A DNA stretch of 64,000 nt from Chinchilla lanigera (GCF_000276665.1 NW_004955405.1:8892661-8956660); one strand, 5' to 3'; positions 9,776 through 22,380 are shown, counted from the first letter of the stretch. Numbers and translations: made by a program. The notes: generated from the letters alone by a model not told the origin.

Positions 9776-12129
9776 AGCATATCAGACATCTAGCAGGTTA
9801 GGAGTTACATTTATTTCCCATATGTAATCTGAAGGTCCTATATTACTGTTATTGGGTAGTTTCTTTAGAAAAGCCTCACCAGTTAAACATATTCCAGGTT
9901 CTTCTTGCCTCAAATAAAAAGATGGATGAGACAGGCCAAAAATGGTGCCAAAAGTTTATTTGAAAAGTGAGCGATTAAGCAGTAAGGCAGAAACTGGCTC
10001 TGCAGCACCAACTTAGGCCAAAGAAGAGAAAAAGAACAAAAGTAAAAGTACACCGTAGTCTAGAAGACACAGAATGTGCTACTACGTAGTCACGACAGTG
10101 GGCTCTGCCTGGCATCTCTTCTCTTTTGTGCTGCGCACACCTTGTGGGAGCCCACAAGAAGTTCCACATACTGGGTCCTGGGCATTGTGTGGTCTATCCT
10201 GGGATCTTGTAGTTGACAAGTCCCGCTTATTTTCCCGACCAGCTTTGCCACACCCTACCTCCCATATCAATCCTACTTCAAATCCTTTATGAAGTCAACA
10301 TAAAATATTTATAATTAGTAATCATATAAAATGAAACCAGTTTTTTTTATATTTAATGAGTTAAATATTGGGCTTTCTGTTCTTTAAAAAGTGTATGAAT
10401 GAAATGGCATGTCTCTCTGAAGCACAATTAACCAATTCCCCCAGAATTGTTCCTTACTTGCCCTGTGTTTCTCTGGCCCTGTGTCCACTGTACACACTAA
10501 AGAAGTTTTTAGAGCTCTGAGAAGAACATAAGAAGAGGGTAAATGTGATCAAACAAGTATATGTAGAACACCATTGTTACACTTTTAAAAATAATCAATT
10601 TTACAATAAAATTCTGTCTTGCATAAAATATAACAGAGAAGACATTGATTTTTTTTTTAAATTCTATCATTCCACTGTCATTTGGTAACAACATCCCAAC
10701 TTCCTCAGCTCTAAAATAGTTAGAAGTGTGGGAATTAGGAAACTAGCCCTCACCTTCACCTTAGGGCAGGTGGTGGGAGCGGGGCGATGTTGGATAGACC
10801 ATTAGAAGCGCCCTTCCTCATACTGAGCAGAGCGAGGGAACAAAAACCCAAAACCCTCATACAGTTCATTTCTTGAGCCTCTGGATGAGCTAGGGGCTGC
10901 CCTTTGAGATCTTTGGAACCCTCCTGGTTCTCTGCCCTTCCTCTGGCCCCATTAACTAGCCCAGTTCTATCCAACAGATTTTCTTTCTGACTGATGTAGT
11001 TAAAGTCCCTTTCTGTGGCTTAGACCAAAACATCCTAATCAATACTACATGAACTTTAAAAATTTCACCTTTCAGAGAAAAATATTAACTTTCTGACTTC
11101 AAGACATATGCATTATACAATATTTAGGAAATATATCCAAAGACTCACTCATGACAACATTCCAAAGAAAACTATTGTCAATATTTTGTTATGTTTTCTC
11201 CATTAATAAGTTTTTTGTATGCTTGATCTCATTCTGCAAAAAAAGAACTTAGATTTATTATACTTTCAGTTTGCCAATACCCAAAAATAACACAGAAATT
11301 TCCATCAGATGAGACCCAACTCTTATCTGAATTTCTAGGCTGATACTCAGTCAAGAATCTACCCTTATTACCACATACACACTTGAGCATCTTCTGTGCA
11401 TATTGGTCTTTGTTTCATGCTTCTAAGGCAGAAGTGCTTGCATGCTCTCTTGAATTTCTTGTGTAGAATTTACACAATTCCAAAATGCTGTTCTCTACTC
11501 CCCAGACTTCATGCATCACCAAATTCAACTATTTTGCCAAGTTAAGTATAATTTGGGTCCTTCTGATATCTGCCCCTTGTACCTATGGGCATACTAATCT
11601 CGTATAGCAGTATCCTCTGTCAACCATTTGGTTTCTTTTACCTTCCATAACTTTGTTTCTGTGATATATTACTGTCCAATGGAACAATAGTTTCTGTGAC
11701 ATATTACTGTCTAATGGAAACAATGGAAACATTGAACTTAATGTCCAGTAATGGAAATAGATATTGAAAGACTTATCAGATATCTGTTTTATTATATGTA
11801 ATCAATTGTTTCAACAACAAATATTTACTTAATACATTTCCTATTAAATCACTTGTGTCTATATTTCCTGCCATAAGACAGTAATAAAGAAATACAGAGT
11901 TGAGAACATAAAAATGGATTCAGTGCTTATTGCAATAAGACAAAGCACAATATGCATATGGTTATTGTTCAGAATGCAATTGTGGGGCAAAAAAGCCTCT
12001 TCCAGTTCTATTTCCCCCACCTTTCTCTAGGAATAAAATTTACTGAGTGCAATTACTAGGGACAGAAATTAATTAAATAAATTAAGACTGTAATATCTGA
12101 AACATTTATTTGAATAAAGTCAAGACTAG
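9776..12129. other. Mostly unique DNA, including an unclassified block at 9920-10310
   Basis: The block at 9920-10310 reads on the minus strand like a transcript end, with an AATAAA-type signal from 'gtttatttg' near 9955. It may be an LTR or a processed 3'UTR, but I cannot name it. The remainder is AT-rich unique sequence. A 35-bp tandem duplication at 11655-11724 is listed separately. Confidence 0.4.
11655..11724 (+). repeat. 35-bp tandem duplication
   Basis: The unit beginning GTTTCTGTGATATATTACTG at 11655 recurs at 11690 as GTTTCTGTGACATATTACTG, continuing with only a few differences. The period is 35 bp with two copies. It looks like a local duplication, not a transposon. Confidence 0.85.
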
Positions 12130-12720
12130 ACAAATGTTTTATATATTACACTTAGCCACAATACTGTAGCTGGTGTGGAAAACAGTTCATTTTGGTTTCT
12201 CAAAATGTTAAGCATAGAATGACCATATGATCTAGCATATTCCCTCAAAAATTGAGAACAGGTACCCAAATGAATATTTGTGCCTTAATATTTATAGCAG
12301 TACAATAATAAAAAGGCATAAGAAACCCAAGGAGTCATAAATAGATAAATAAACAAAATGATGAGAATGCACACACACATTTTGGCCTTAAAATGAAGGA
12401 AATTCTGGTAATTGCTACAAGATAGATGAACCTTGAAAACATTATGCTAAGTAATAAAGAGCCAATCACATTTAGACACTCTGTTGCCATTTATACGAGG
12501 TGTCCAGAGAATAGTGGCCAAATTCTTAAGTAAGTGGAAATTATCAAAGGAGTTGTTGTTTCATGAGTACAGTTTCTGCTTGGGGTGATGAAGAAGGTCT
12601 GGAAATAGTGGTGATCGTTGCAAGACATTGTGAATGCATTCAATGCCACTGTATAGTTAAAAATTATTAAAATGGTAAGTTTGATGTTATATACATTTTA
12701 TCACAATAAAAAGTCTGTAC
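12130..12720 (+). mobile_element. L1 LINE 3' end
   Basis: This matches the 3' end of a mid-age mammalian L1: 'gaacaggtacccaaatgaat', 'agatgaaccttgaaaac', 'tttatacgaggtgtccagag' and the terminal 'ttatcacaataaaaa' with a poly(A) signal. It is strongly 5'-truncated, which is the usual outcome of L1 insertion, and is non-coding. Confidence 0.8.
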
Positions 12721-13040
12721 TTCATAATAAATGACAAACTGAGCTCTTACAAGTCTAGCTACAATGAAAATTAGAACTATGAATTTTAGTGTCCACACTT
12801 TAGGAACTCCAATCGACTTATAAAAATAAGAAGTGATTGCATATAAAAAGATCTATTTTATGGAAGGATTTATCCAAATGTTCTTTTAAACAGAAGCTGC
12901 TTCCCTAGTAAATTTAATCATGGTTTGCTAATTGATCATCAGAAACCCAACAAAGGCTGTTGAAAGCAGAAATATTCTTTGGGAGGAAGTACCGGTAAGC
13001 TCCAAGCCATAGCTCAGAAAGCTGAGTGTCCCTCTGTGTC
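12720..13040. other. Unique sequence
   Basis: Nothing recognised in this interval. Confidence 0.5.
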
Positions 13041-13345
13041 TACAGTCCTATACAAGAGGCCAACCCACATGTGCCCTCCTTCTCCTATGGGATACAGACA
13101 CTATTCAATCTCTATCCTCACCCAAAAACCCAACACAATTCCCAGGTGAGATGCAGCAGTGAGAATGTAGCTACCTTCTACACACCTGACCTGTTTTCAT
13201 TTCCATGGTCTAGCTCCTTTCAAATAGACTGCAAATTCCTTGAGGGTAGAAATCCAGTTTTCTTTGTTATATACTGCCTTGCAAGTATTCCACACAGGTT
13301 GGGTATATGATATTATCTAGTGAATAAATGAATGAATTAATAAGT
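13040..13345 (+). mobile_element. L2 LINE 3' end
   Basis: A pyrimidine-rich lead-in is followed by 'agactgcaaattccttgagg' and a terminal 'gaataaatgaatgaattaat', the layout of ancient L2 3' ends. It is highly diverged. Confidence 0.6.
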
Positions 13346-14571
13346 TACTAAAAATGGTCATGGAAGTTCAACAATATTGGTTACAAAGCAGTTCTGAAAT
13401 TCTAATATAGAGGAAGTCTACTATAGCAATAAAAGTTCAAATGACACACACAATTTTAGAGAAATATTTCTGAAGGCATAAAATAAGAAAAATTTGTTGA
13501 TCTTCTTCTATAAAAGGGCCATATTTTCTTTTACATTTGTAACTATGTTATACCCAAACGCCCACATCCATTGAACTCACAAGTACTGTTGACAGAATGA
13601 ATTACAAGGCAAAAAATAGCTTGTGATACTTTTTCATTTTTTACAGCATGGAAAGCATATTAAACCATCTGCTGATTAAAAAAATACATGTTTTGACTTG
13701 CATATGAATCAAATTAGCATACATAAATCCAACATCTTTGCATCACTAGATTCACAGCTATAGCTGATATAATTTTCCATGTTTTTTTAAATTCATCAAT
13801 TCCAGAGTGACATAATTAAATTATTAGGCATAAAATACACAGTAATGATTTATAACTGAAAACTGACTTTTGTTTTATTTCAAGTCAATGGTCATTTATC
13901 CTCCATAAAAAATTTTAAAAAGCATGAGATCATTGAAAACATACAATGTTATGTGCACATTTGCTCTATAAGTACTTAATATCCACCACGGGAAGTTAAT
14001 GATTTGAGGTACAGAATAAAAATGATCACCCCCTGTATGGTGAGTTAGTGTCAAGGAAAGTACTACATGTTGCCTCCTAACACTCTGCTGCCTTATGTAA
14101 CTGCAGGAATGAGCATGCTTCCAAGTTGCAGCTTCTATGGCTTCGCCTTCTTTCTGCACCTCTGCTCCAGCTGCTCCATCATCATCTCTCCATGACTGTG
14201 GGGGGCAGGGAAGATTCTCTGTGAACTAAAGAAGCACTCTGTGTATTGTCCTAGTAATGGACCAAGCTACAGTCCTGGGGGGAAGATACATCCAAACTGC
14301 AGCCCTAAGGTACACTACACCAGGTGTGAGCCATGATAATTAAGAAGGGATCCAACTGCTCTTCTTCCTGTTAATGCCACAGTCCCTCAGGGCTCACCAT
14401 TCCCTGGAGCGACTCTCGAGGCCCAAGAGCTCAGCCAGAGTGAAACTTTTAGCGCCCAGTGTTCCCTTGATCTGTTTCTGGACCACAGAACTGCCCTTCG
14501 CCTTTGTCCCTGGGTCTTCCCACAACCTCTGCTAACGAGTCTAGGAAAGCAACAGTAGTCTTTCTAAAGCA
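13345..14571. other. AT-rich unique sequence
   Basis: No confident repeat or gene. An 87-codon minus-strand open frame at 13896-14159 has no recognisable motif. Confidence 0.45.
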
Positions 14572-14775
14572 GTGTTTTCCAACCTTAGTTGGTGTTAAGA
14601 ATGTTCTGAGGCCACTGATGTAAATACAGATTCCCAGGACCTTTCTCTAGATGTTCACATTGATGGATCTGTTTGAGATCCAGAAACTTCAATTTTAAAC
14701 AAGTGCTGAGATGATGCTTTCCACCAGGGAATTTTGAAAAGACCAAGTTCAAGCACTCTTCAAAGTGCTCCTTGG
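14572..14775 (+). mobile_element. MER5A-like hAT DNA transposon relic
   Basis: The sequence follows the MER5 pattern: 'gcagtgttttccaacctta', a 'acagattcccaggacc' core, 'gagatccagaaacttcaatt' and 'aacaagtgctgagatgatgct'. MER5 elements are non-autonomous Charlie-type hAT elements, long extinct. The ends are eroded. Confidence 0.6.
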
Positions 14776-15385
14776 AGTCTCCTGGTAGAAGGAGCCGCCC
14801 CATATAGTCAAGCAAGGGAGACTGCTGGCTGATGAAAAGGAGAGTGCTTCACACACCAGGAAGTTTGAGTCCAGCAAAGGTGTGTTATTGTGATTGTGCT
14901 CCCATATCTTGGACCCCACCACTGGGACAATACGCACAGCCTGGATAAGCCCCTCCTTGGCACACACAGCCAAGTGCCAGCCACAGAATCTGAAATCCAA
15001 GAAGGTAAAAGAGAATCAGAGGCAGCCAAAGGGAGAAGAGAGAGAAGGAGGAGTGAGTGCTGAGTCTGGAAATGAAGGTACAGTGTATGTATTTCTGCCC
15101 ACACCTGCTGTGGCTCCTGATCAAAACAAGGAGGATGACGCAGAGAAAAATGTAAACAGCTAGGTCAATCGAAACCTCTATAAAATATGAATTTTCAGAT
15201 ATTCAAGACTGAATATATTAGTTGAAGTACCTATTTGCTGAACTTTTGGTTTTATTTTTAGTACTGCTGCATGAGCAAAGCTGAGTTCTGAAACCCTACT
15301 GTGGGCTGTGCAATGGGCCAGGATCTTCAAGCTTCTCTAGGTTCAGAGGACAGAGCTGGGGGCAGATTCCTTCCTGGCAACCTCG
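14775..15385. other. Unique sequence
   Basis: No confident repeat or exon. Overlapping short open frames on both strands at 14749-15163 have no recognisable domain. Confidence 0.4.
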
Positions 15386-15400
15386 CTGCTGCCTTGCTTT

Positions 15401-15480
15401 TTTCCGGAACCAGGAATTGAACTCATGACCTTGCGCTTGCCAGGCAGGTGCTGTGCCACTGAGCTAAATCCCCAGCCCCA
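15401..15480 (-). mobile_element. ID-type tRNA-derived SINE, young copy
   Basis: In reverse it reads poly-T, 'aattgaactcatgacc' (B-box region), 'cttgccaggcaggtgctg', 'ccactgagctaaatcc' (A-box region) and 'ccagcccc'. A perfect 15-bp target duplication, CTGCTGCCTTGCTTT, flanks it at 15386-15400 and 15481-15495. Both Pol III promoter boxes are intact. The perfect duplication points to recent insertion. Confidence 0.93.
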
Positions 15481-16027
15481 CTGCTGCCTTGCTTTAAATT
15501 CAGATGAAAATAGAGCATGGTTTTCCCACAGATGCAAAGACCTGGTCCTTCCTTACAGTGCAGATGAAGAAAATTTGCAATGATGGTAGAAATGAAGGAA
15601 AGTAATACACTTAGAGGGTGCTGGAAGATAATTTAATATAACAACTCTATCTTTTGGGGGCCTGAACAAGAAGTTGTGAATTAAATAGAATCCTGCAGGA
15701 TCACCTGGCACTAAGAAAAAGAAAACTTTGCTCCAAGTCTCCTTAAAAACAAGATAAATTCAGTCTTCAGTGATTGAATATGTTCCTGCATATCAATAGA
15801 GAAATGGACTGACTTTTTACCATCCCATGTAGAGCTGTAATTATGCAACCAAATATTAGCAACTCAACTCAGCAAAAGCACATTGTTCAAGAAAAAAGCA
15901 TGAGTGAGAAGCAGTAAAATCTCCCAGATGCAGTTGTTTTGAAAGTATCCTTCAGGTTTCTGAATAAATTTTAAAAGACAAGGAATTCAAGGCTAACTCT
16001 TTTCCTGTCAGAACTTTATCTTAGCAT

Positions 16028-16059
16028 CTTTAGAGGTTGTGGTTCCCTCTACTGTGACA
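16028..16059 (+). repeat. 32-bp dispersed repeat, copy 1
   Basis: The word starting CTTTAGAGGTTGTGGTT and ending TCTACTGTGACA appears here and again at 17095-17126 with 30 of 32 bases identical. The flanks do not match, so it is not an obvious larger duplication. Confidence 0.85.
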
Positions 16060-17094
16060 AACATTCCCAAGCAGCTGAATTGTAGCCAGGAGATGACTTT
16101 GGGATAACTGGGAAGTACAGGAGTGATGCCCAAAGCCTACAAAGTAGCAAACATGCTGAAAGTGTCCTCCTTTGACAATCACATAAAATATGCAGAAGTT
16201 ACTTAGCAATTCACATTTTCAATGATAGTTCCTTAGGTCTCATTATTTTTTCTGCAGAGAAATGGACATTCCTAAACTTTTCCATACTCATCCCGCTGAT
16301 AAAATGTCAACCACTGAAACTTTCCCTTTAAACAAACAAGGCTTTTTATCTCTCTGCAATGGCCAGATAAGACTGTATAGGCCACTCAGCATTTCCAGAG
16401 AGGCTGAAACTGGAGCAGCACAGATAAATGAGATCCCTGTAGAGGAAACACAGAATTCAGGGCAGTTAGGAGCTGCAGACTCTTCCCTCACTTAACCTTA
16501 TACAGAAACTGCTGTGGGTAATTTGATTCCCCACTGTCTGGTCTGCTGGAAGGGAAAGTGACATTTGGGGAGATAGCCTGGGAAAGAGGGAGGCTCTATC
16601 ATGTGAATTAAGGGGAATTGTATATTTAGGAGATTGAACTTAGTGAGTTATGGCACATTAGATCAATTACTTCTGTGCTCAAAAACCTTCCTTCCTTATT
16701 TGAAAGGAAGGAGGTTGGATAGAGATTTTGACATTTGAAAGAAGTCTTCCAAGTTTCTGTTCCCGGCAAGTGGAAAACTCAGAGGGTTCTGGGATATAAT
16801 TCTCTCAGAATGTTTGACTTTCAGCTGTTTACCCCATTATAGTTTCATTTTCCAAAAGGTATCTGATACTAGAGAATGTTGGATTAAAATCTCTTTCCTT
16901 CCAGTTCTTATACCCTCTGATTTTTTAACATTCAATAACAAGAGATGAATGCCTGCTAAAGCAACCAGAAGGTTCTCAAAGTATAGTATTAGCTAGACAG
17001 CAATAAAATCTTTACAATGAAGATGTGCTTGGAAAATGTAAAAGAGAAGCCCAGATGGCTCATCACTCCTCCAGGGTAATAGTGGGGTATGTCA

Positions 17095-17126
17095 CTTTAG
17101 AGGTTGTGGTTACATCTACTGTGACA
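17095..17126 (+). repeat. 32-bp dispersed repeat, copy 2
   Basis: Second copy of the word at 16028, differing at two bases in the middle. The copies are 1,067 bp apart in the same orientation. Confidence 0.85.
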
Positions 17127-17164
17127 CACAGCTCCTGCCTGCCTTCATCCTGCAAACATCTACC

Positions 17165-17300
17165 CTTCCCGGGGCTTCTCAACTGTGGCTGCCCAGCAGG
17201 ATCCCTGCAGAGATACTGAATGATTCAGGGGTCTGGCCTCCACCTCTAGTGATTTGCACTCAAGAAATTTGGGGGTGGATGGCTTTTAAAAAAAAAAAAA
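17165..17300 (+). mobile_element. MER5-like DNA transposon relic
   Basis: The layout 'cttctcaactgtggctgccc', 'gattcaggggtctggcctcc' and 'atttgcactcaagaaatttg' matches MER5-type hAT relics. It is shorter than the copy at 14572 and ends in a poly-A run of about 13 bases. Confidence 0.45.
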
Positions 17301-18024
17301 ATCCACGATTGACTTGGATGTGCAAAGGATTATCAAATCTCTGGTGTCAACTCTCTAATTTTTACTAGGATCATTCTTTAAAAAAAATAAATGACCTCAC
17401 ATAAAGCAAATGACAAGCCTAACTCTCTAGAAATGACAACCCTCCCTCTGGGCCAACTCTGCCCATGGACCAGCCTTGCTTCCCAGGGTCACCCTATCCA
17501 TAGTGGTACAACCCTCTGTCCAGTGACTGGGACTGCTCTCCCTGCACCCCAACATCCTTTCTGCACAAAATTAATAAGCCTACCCTACATCTGCTCCCAA
17601 ATAAGGTCCTCAGTTTCTGTTCTTACTGCCATGTTGCATGCCAGGCTCCATTTATTGCTTGATAAATTGTTTACAGGGATGTCATCCTCCCTTCTTTTCC
17701 CACTTTTTTATCTAAGATTCCAGCCTCCTCTTGATTTTACAGCAGCATAAACATAAACCACCAAGCAAGAACACTCCTCTTTCTTTGATAAAGTGCCCTT
17801 AGCTTTCTGGTTCTGTGTTTTACTGTTCTCTCAGCCTGGTACCCCTCCCTCACCATTCTATGCTGCGGCCTCTGTAAGGGCCCTCCATAGTTTCCAGACA
17901 AATGCAAATCTCAGTTATGTTGTGCTTGACCCTCTCTCGCAGCCATCGCCACATCTGTCTTGTAGCATTGCCAGCTTTTATCACATCTCTCCTCTTTCCT
18001 GAGGTGTTGCTTCCCTAGCAAACT
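17300..18024. other. Pyrimidine-rich unique sequence
   Basis: Open frames of 119 codons (17391-17750) and 69 codons (17793-18002) reflect low stop density in CT-rich DNA. An old L2 internal piece is possible, but I cannot support it firmly. Confidence 0.35.
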
Positions 18025-18185
18025 CTGTGCTCTTTGTGGCTACATGGGAAGCAACAAGACTTTGGGGACAAAGTCCTGTACACCAATTCCAGCTCTGCCA
18101 CCCAACAGCATTTTGGATGGATTCAAGTCATTTAAACTTTCCCTGCCTGTTAGCATCTGCACGTAAAGTACCTGAGACAAGAAAA
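18025..18185 (+). mobile_element. MIR SINE
   Basis: The core 'ccagctctgccacccaacag' followed by 'tcatttaaactttccctgcc' is the MIR core and tail pattern. It is an ancient tRNA-derived SINE and is strongly eroded. Confidence 0.6.
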
Positions 18186-18711
18186 GACAAATGGTAGCTC
18201 CCAGTAACAAATGTCAAATGGAGGCTGGATGAGCTTTCATCGATAGTAGGTTATGTTTGATGGAAACATCTACTGTAGACATTCACCACCTAGGCCATCT
18301 CACTCATTAAGAAGGTTACAGAGCTATTTTAAGACTATGAAACACAGAAATGTCTGCCTAGCATCTGTTTGCCAGTCGTAAAAGGGCTGTAATAATGGTG
18401 ATTAATGTAGGAGGTGGATAGCGATGGGGAGAAAGAGTAGTCCAACAGTACACTGGAAAGACATTAGATGCCCACAACTTCCCAAAATAAATTATCAATT
18501 TCCAGTATATAAATTAATCCACATATTCAGTTATTTATTCATCTAAAAATAGATTTAATGTATAATGTCTTTCATCTGTTCAAAGAAAAGAGTAAAATTT
18601 TATTGAGATATGTTTATTAAAACTTGAGAAAATGAAAAAACATACTGTGTTCCTGGGTATCAAAACATTGTTATAATTATTTAGATATTTTCAACATAAT
18701 TTAGACTTAAG
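18185..18711. other. Unique AT-rich sequence
   Basis: Nothing recognised. Confidence 0.45.
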
Positions 18712-19890
18712 ACATCAACAAGTATTTATTGAGCACCTACTGTGTGTCAAGTAAAATGCTAGGTACTCGGGATACAGCTATGAATAGTACCAACTATAAA
18801 TAACACAAAGACTCTGTTTTCACGGTGTTTAAAGATTCTTCTGAAGTTGGCAGAATAAGTGGAGCCATAATACAATGCAGTGTCAGATGATGATACACGT
18901 ACATATGTTTTATTAGTACTATGCATAATGGTTACATTTGAATAAAAATAAAACAGGGTTAATAGAGAATGCAAGAAGAGAGTTGCTGTATAGAAGAGAG
19001 TGGTTGGGAAAGGACTCCGAGGAAGCAACACTGGAACAAACATTTGAATAGAGTATAATCAGAGTCAGCCACCCCCCTGGGAGAAAGAACAGCATTATCT
19101 TGCAGAGGAGACAACAAATACACAACTCAGACGTGTACCCTGAACCTGACAGTGTAGTCAGGGACAGTAAATGAGCCAGCACTGCCACTGTGGAGGAAAG
19201 TGGAGGTTGGTGGGGTGAGGACAGTAATGTGGGGGATGCATGGGCCCTCATAAACCACAGAAGGACTTGGAGCTTTGTCTTAAGTCTCACGGTAGTAACC
19301 ACTTTGAGATGAGCTGAAGATGTGCTCTAATTTCAGTTTTTAAAAGACCTGTCTAGGTTCAACGCTGAAGACAGACAGCAGAGGGATGACAGGAAACAGC
19401 CATGAGCAGCTGTTTCAGTAAGCTAAGCCTCAGCAGATGTGCTTGTTCCACAGTGGCAGGGATGGAAAGAGTCAGAAGTTGGTTCTGGAGATATTTTGGA
19501 GATAGACACAGAAGGCTGGCTGATGAGGTACATATGAGGGGTGAGAAAGAGAAAGGATTCAAATTTGGCTGGAGCACAGTACAATTTCTTTGATGAAGAC
19601 TGGGCGAAGAGCAGGAGTGGCACTGAAGCAAAGAACTGTGTGGAGCCGACTTCGTCTGCAGTGCCTCTTAGACCTCCAGCGCAGACCGGAGGAGGCAGTG
19701 GTTCTAAGTCTGAAGCTCAGGGAGGCATCGTGTGTCATCAGCAGACACGGAGAACAGAAAGCCAGGGCATGGGACGGGGTCATCTCCAGAAAACATGACA
19801 GACTCCAGGACTCTCTGACGTGAAGCATTTGGGACAAGGAAGACCCAGGGAACAGCTACAGGAGAGAACCCAGGAGTCTTTGGGGTGTTG
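18712..19890 (-). mobile_element. Long L2 LINE segment, antisense
   Basis: It begins with the reversed L2 3' end ('tatttattgagcacctactg', 'ggtactcgggatacagc'). It continues through 'aaggacttggagctttgtct', 'gagaaagagaaaggattcaa' and 'cagggcatgggacgggg', all in L2 order. At roughly 1.18 kb it is one of the longer L2 stretches here. Open frames in it (for example 19541-19837) are non-functional debris. Confidence 0.7.
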
Positions 19891-20254
19891 GGAGGCAAGA
19901 GTGTGTTTTACAACTCCCACTCCCACCAGTATCCATGGTTTATTTTTACTGACAAAACGATTCTAAAACATATTAGAAAAGTGTAATGTACATTGGTAAT
20001 TGTGGACCATTCTTTCACATCTTTCTTTTAGCAACTAATAGGGATTTAGTGCTTTAAACAAAATATTTCTTTATAAAGACAGAAAGCTATTTGCTCATGG
20101 TTGTATTCTGTCTCGAGCTCTATAATGCCTCCATTCTATATTGACACACTTGTGCCGGTTGCCTTGCCCTGATAGCAAATTAATAAAATGTAGAATGTGC
20201 TTGAGAACATTTTGTCTAATAAATTTTAGTTTTGAGACTTAATAAGCTGACTCT

Positions 20255-20455
20255 GTTAGCCACGCATGATGGCACATGCCTGTAATCCCAGCATTTAGGG
20301 AGGCTGAAGCAGGAGGGTCATAAATTCAAGTTCAGTCTGGACAATTCAGCAATTTAGTGCAACCCCATCTCAAAAATACAAAAAAAAAATTTTAAAGGCT
20401 GGATATGTAGCCCAGTGCATAGGCCCTGGGTTTAATCTCTGGTACGGGGATGGAG
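20255..20455 (+). mobile_element. B1-dID composite SINE
   Basis: A B1 unit ('ggcacatgcctgtaatccca', 'ttcagtctggacaattcagc') runs into poly-A. It is then followed by an ID-like tail ('tggatatgtagcccagtgca', 'ccctgggtttaatctctgg'). Fusion of a 7SL-derived and a tRNA-derived unit is typical of B1-dID/B4 families in rodents. Confidence 0.75.
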
Positions 20456-20456
20456 G

Positions 20457-20590
20457 GCAACTAACTCTATGTCAGTAATCCCAGTACCCAGGAAGCTGAG
20501 GCAGGAGGACCACCATAAATTCAAAGATAGCATGGGCTACATAGGGAGTTCAAGAAATCAAACCAACCAAACAGACAAACAAGCAACAGC
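20457..20590 (+). mobile_element. B1 SINE
   Basis: Adjacent second B1 copy: 'gtcagtaatcccagtaccca', 'gaagctgaggcaggaggacc', 'gatagcatgggctacatagg', with an A-rich CAAAC-type tail. It lies directly after the composite above in the same orientation. Confidence 0.8.
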
Positions 20591-22149
20591 AAGATTTATT
20601 ATGCCATAGGGAAGCATTATACCCTTGGGCAGGGACAATTATTCAAATAAACGGTGTTGCAGCAAGTATCTAGAGATATGAAAGCCAAGTTGGTTTTTCA
20701 CTTAACTCCATGCACCAAAGTAAATTCTAGATTAGTTAAAATTTATGTATTTAAAATCTTAACAATAGAAACATTTAAAGAAAATTTGGATAGCTAGTTA
20801 TCAAATTTCCTCCAAAGTTTAAAATAGCAAAAGAAATTATGGAGCAAAAATCAGCACATGTGAATCTTTATGAAAATGAAAAATTCAGTATGTAAAAAAT
20901 GATGAGGTAAATATTAAATTGAAAAATGTTTCCAATAAGATGTCAAAGTTAATATATTTCCTACAGAAAAAGTTCATACAAGTAGATAAGCAATCCAGGG
21001 GCACCCTGGTTGATAACTGGTCAACGGAATATTCAGGAAAGAAACTATTACCTGCCAGAGCAAATTTAACTAGCCAGGTCATCAGTGGAGGGAAGTTGAC
21101 TATTGATTATAAAGAAATAGCACAACAGATTGTGATCATTTTTCACCATTACTATTACTAAAGATTAGTTTTTAATCTTGGAAAAGATTCAGTAAAGTGG
21201 GCTGCCCTCTTTTGTCCTGATGGTACAAATTTAAACAAGCAATCTGAGTTTATTTTAAGATCCTCATAAAAAACTGTCTAGACTCAATGGATGACCTATC
21301 ACCTCCACTTGTAAACTATATTAAAAAAATATAAAACTTTTTACAAAAATAGGTAAAAATAAGTCAGTATATCATTATAATAGCCTGCAAATGGACATGG
21401 CATAAATTTTCCAGATATTGCGGACTTGAAATGGTTAAATTAGAAAACAGTTTTCCGCATTGCAGGTAGAAATAATTCATAACAGTGTTACAAAGGAAGT
21501 TTGGCAGTGTTCAGATTTCTGCTTGGTGGAAATCTCTTTATAGCTCCGACCCCAATCAGTAAGGATCTTCCTCTACCAAAGGAGAACAATGTAGCTTCCA
21601 GCCAGACAGTGTGGGCAGAATCCAGAGGCCACTGACCAGGGGAATCGGAGAACCCAGATTAAAAGGCGGGAAAACTACAGGGTGTACAAATAGAAAGGGA
21701 GGCTCCTTCTGATAACAAATAAGCAGCAGTAGGCATTTTTGCAGAGCTTATTGAAAGAACAAAGTCTCCTTTGTGATAAAATTGATGAACACTATTATTT
21801 TGGACAAACCCAAAGCAGAGAGTTTCTGCAGAGAAATTTGGGTGAAAAATGAAAGAAAATGATATTCCTGCAACTACTATCATAGGATGAGGCTATTGAG
21901 AAAGTGAGAAAGTCAGCAAAGCTCCGATGAGATCCACAGTAGGGTAATGTTGGCAAGACTATAGACTGGAAAATATGCACTGTGGCACGTTTCCATGAAT
22001 ACATCTTTTACTCATCCATTCTTTCATTAATTTGTTAGTTGGTTCAGCACATTTTTATCGAGCAGTGGTGCTAAGAACCCTAAATAGTTGATTAATGCCT
22101 TTACTGAGAGAGTAATAAAGCAGAGTTTGGGGCCCTTCCCTTTCTCTCT
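20590..22149. other. Unique AT-rich sequence
   Basis: No exon or transposon recognised. Open frames at 20885-21161 and 21659-22004 lack any known motif. Confidence 0.4.
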
Positions 22150-22380
22150 CTCTAGTGTGCTCCCCTCCTTTTCTGCCCTCTCCTGGGAAGATCCTGAAAG
22201 AAAACCCTCACCAGATGAGGGCCCGTGACCTTGGACCTCCCAACCCCTGGAACTGTGAGAAGTTTGCTCCTTACGAACAGCCAGCCTCAAGCGTTCTGTC
22301 ACCCCAGCACAAAGTGGACGAACGTACTCCTGATTTTACTTTTGTCTTTCAGTTCCCTGACACCTTTTTATAGTACATTT
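22150..22380 (+). mobile_element. MaLR (MLT1/MST-like) LTR fragment
   Basis: The text 'accctcaccagatgagggcc', 'ccttggacctcccaaccc' and 'tggaactgtgagaagtttgc' matches the 3' half of MaLR LTRs. It is degraded, with no internal region next to it. Confidence 0.6.

Larger units (their letters stand above)
15496..17160. other. Unique sequence with a dispersed 32-bp repeat
   Basis: No gene or transposon was recognised. A 32-bp word at 16028-16059 recurs at 17095-17126; it is listed separately. A 77-codon plus-strand open frame at 16262-16495 has no recognisable domain. Confidence 0.4.

Noticed and set aside
15401..15480. Possible tRNA gene, because of intact A and B boxes
   Set aside because: It ends in a poly-A tail with target duplications and lacks a paired acceptor stem; it is an ID SINE. 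The same applies to the copies at 57185, 58662, 58830 and 59229.
17391..17750. 119-codon plus-strand frame in pyrimidine-rich DNA
   Set aside because: No domain; stop scarcity follows from composition.
19541..19837. Frames on both strands with charged residues
   Set aside because: They fall inside an antisense L2 LINE segment.
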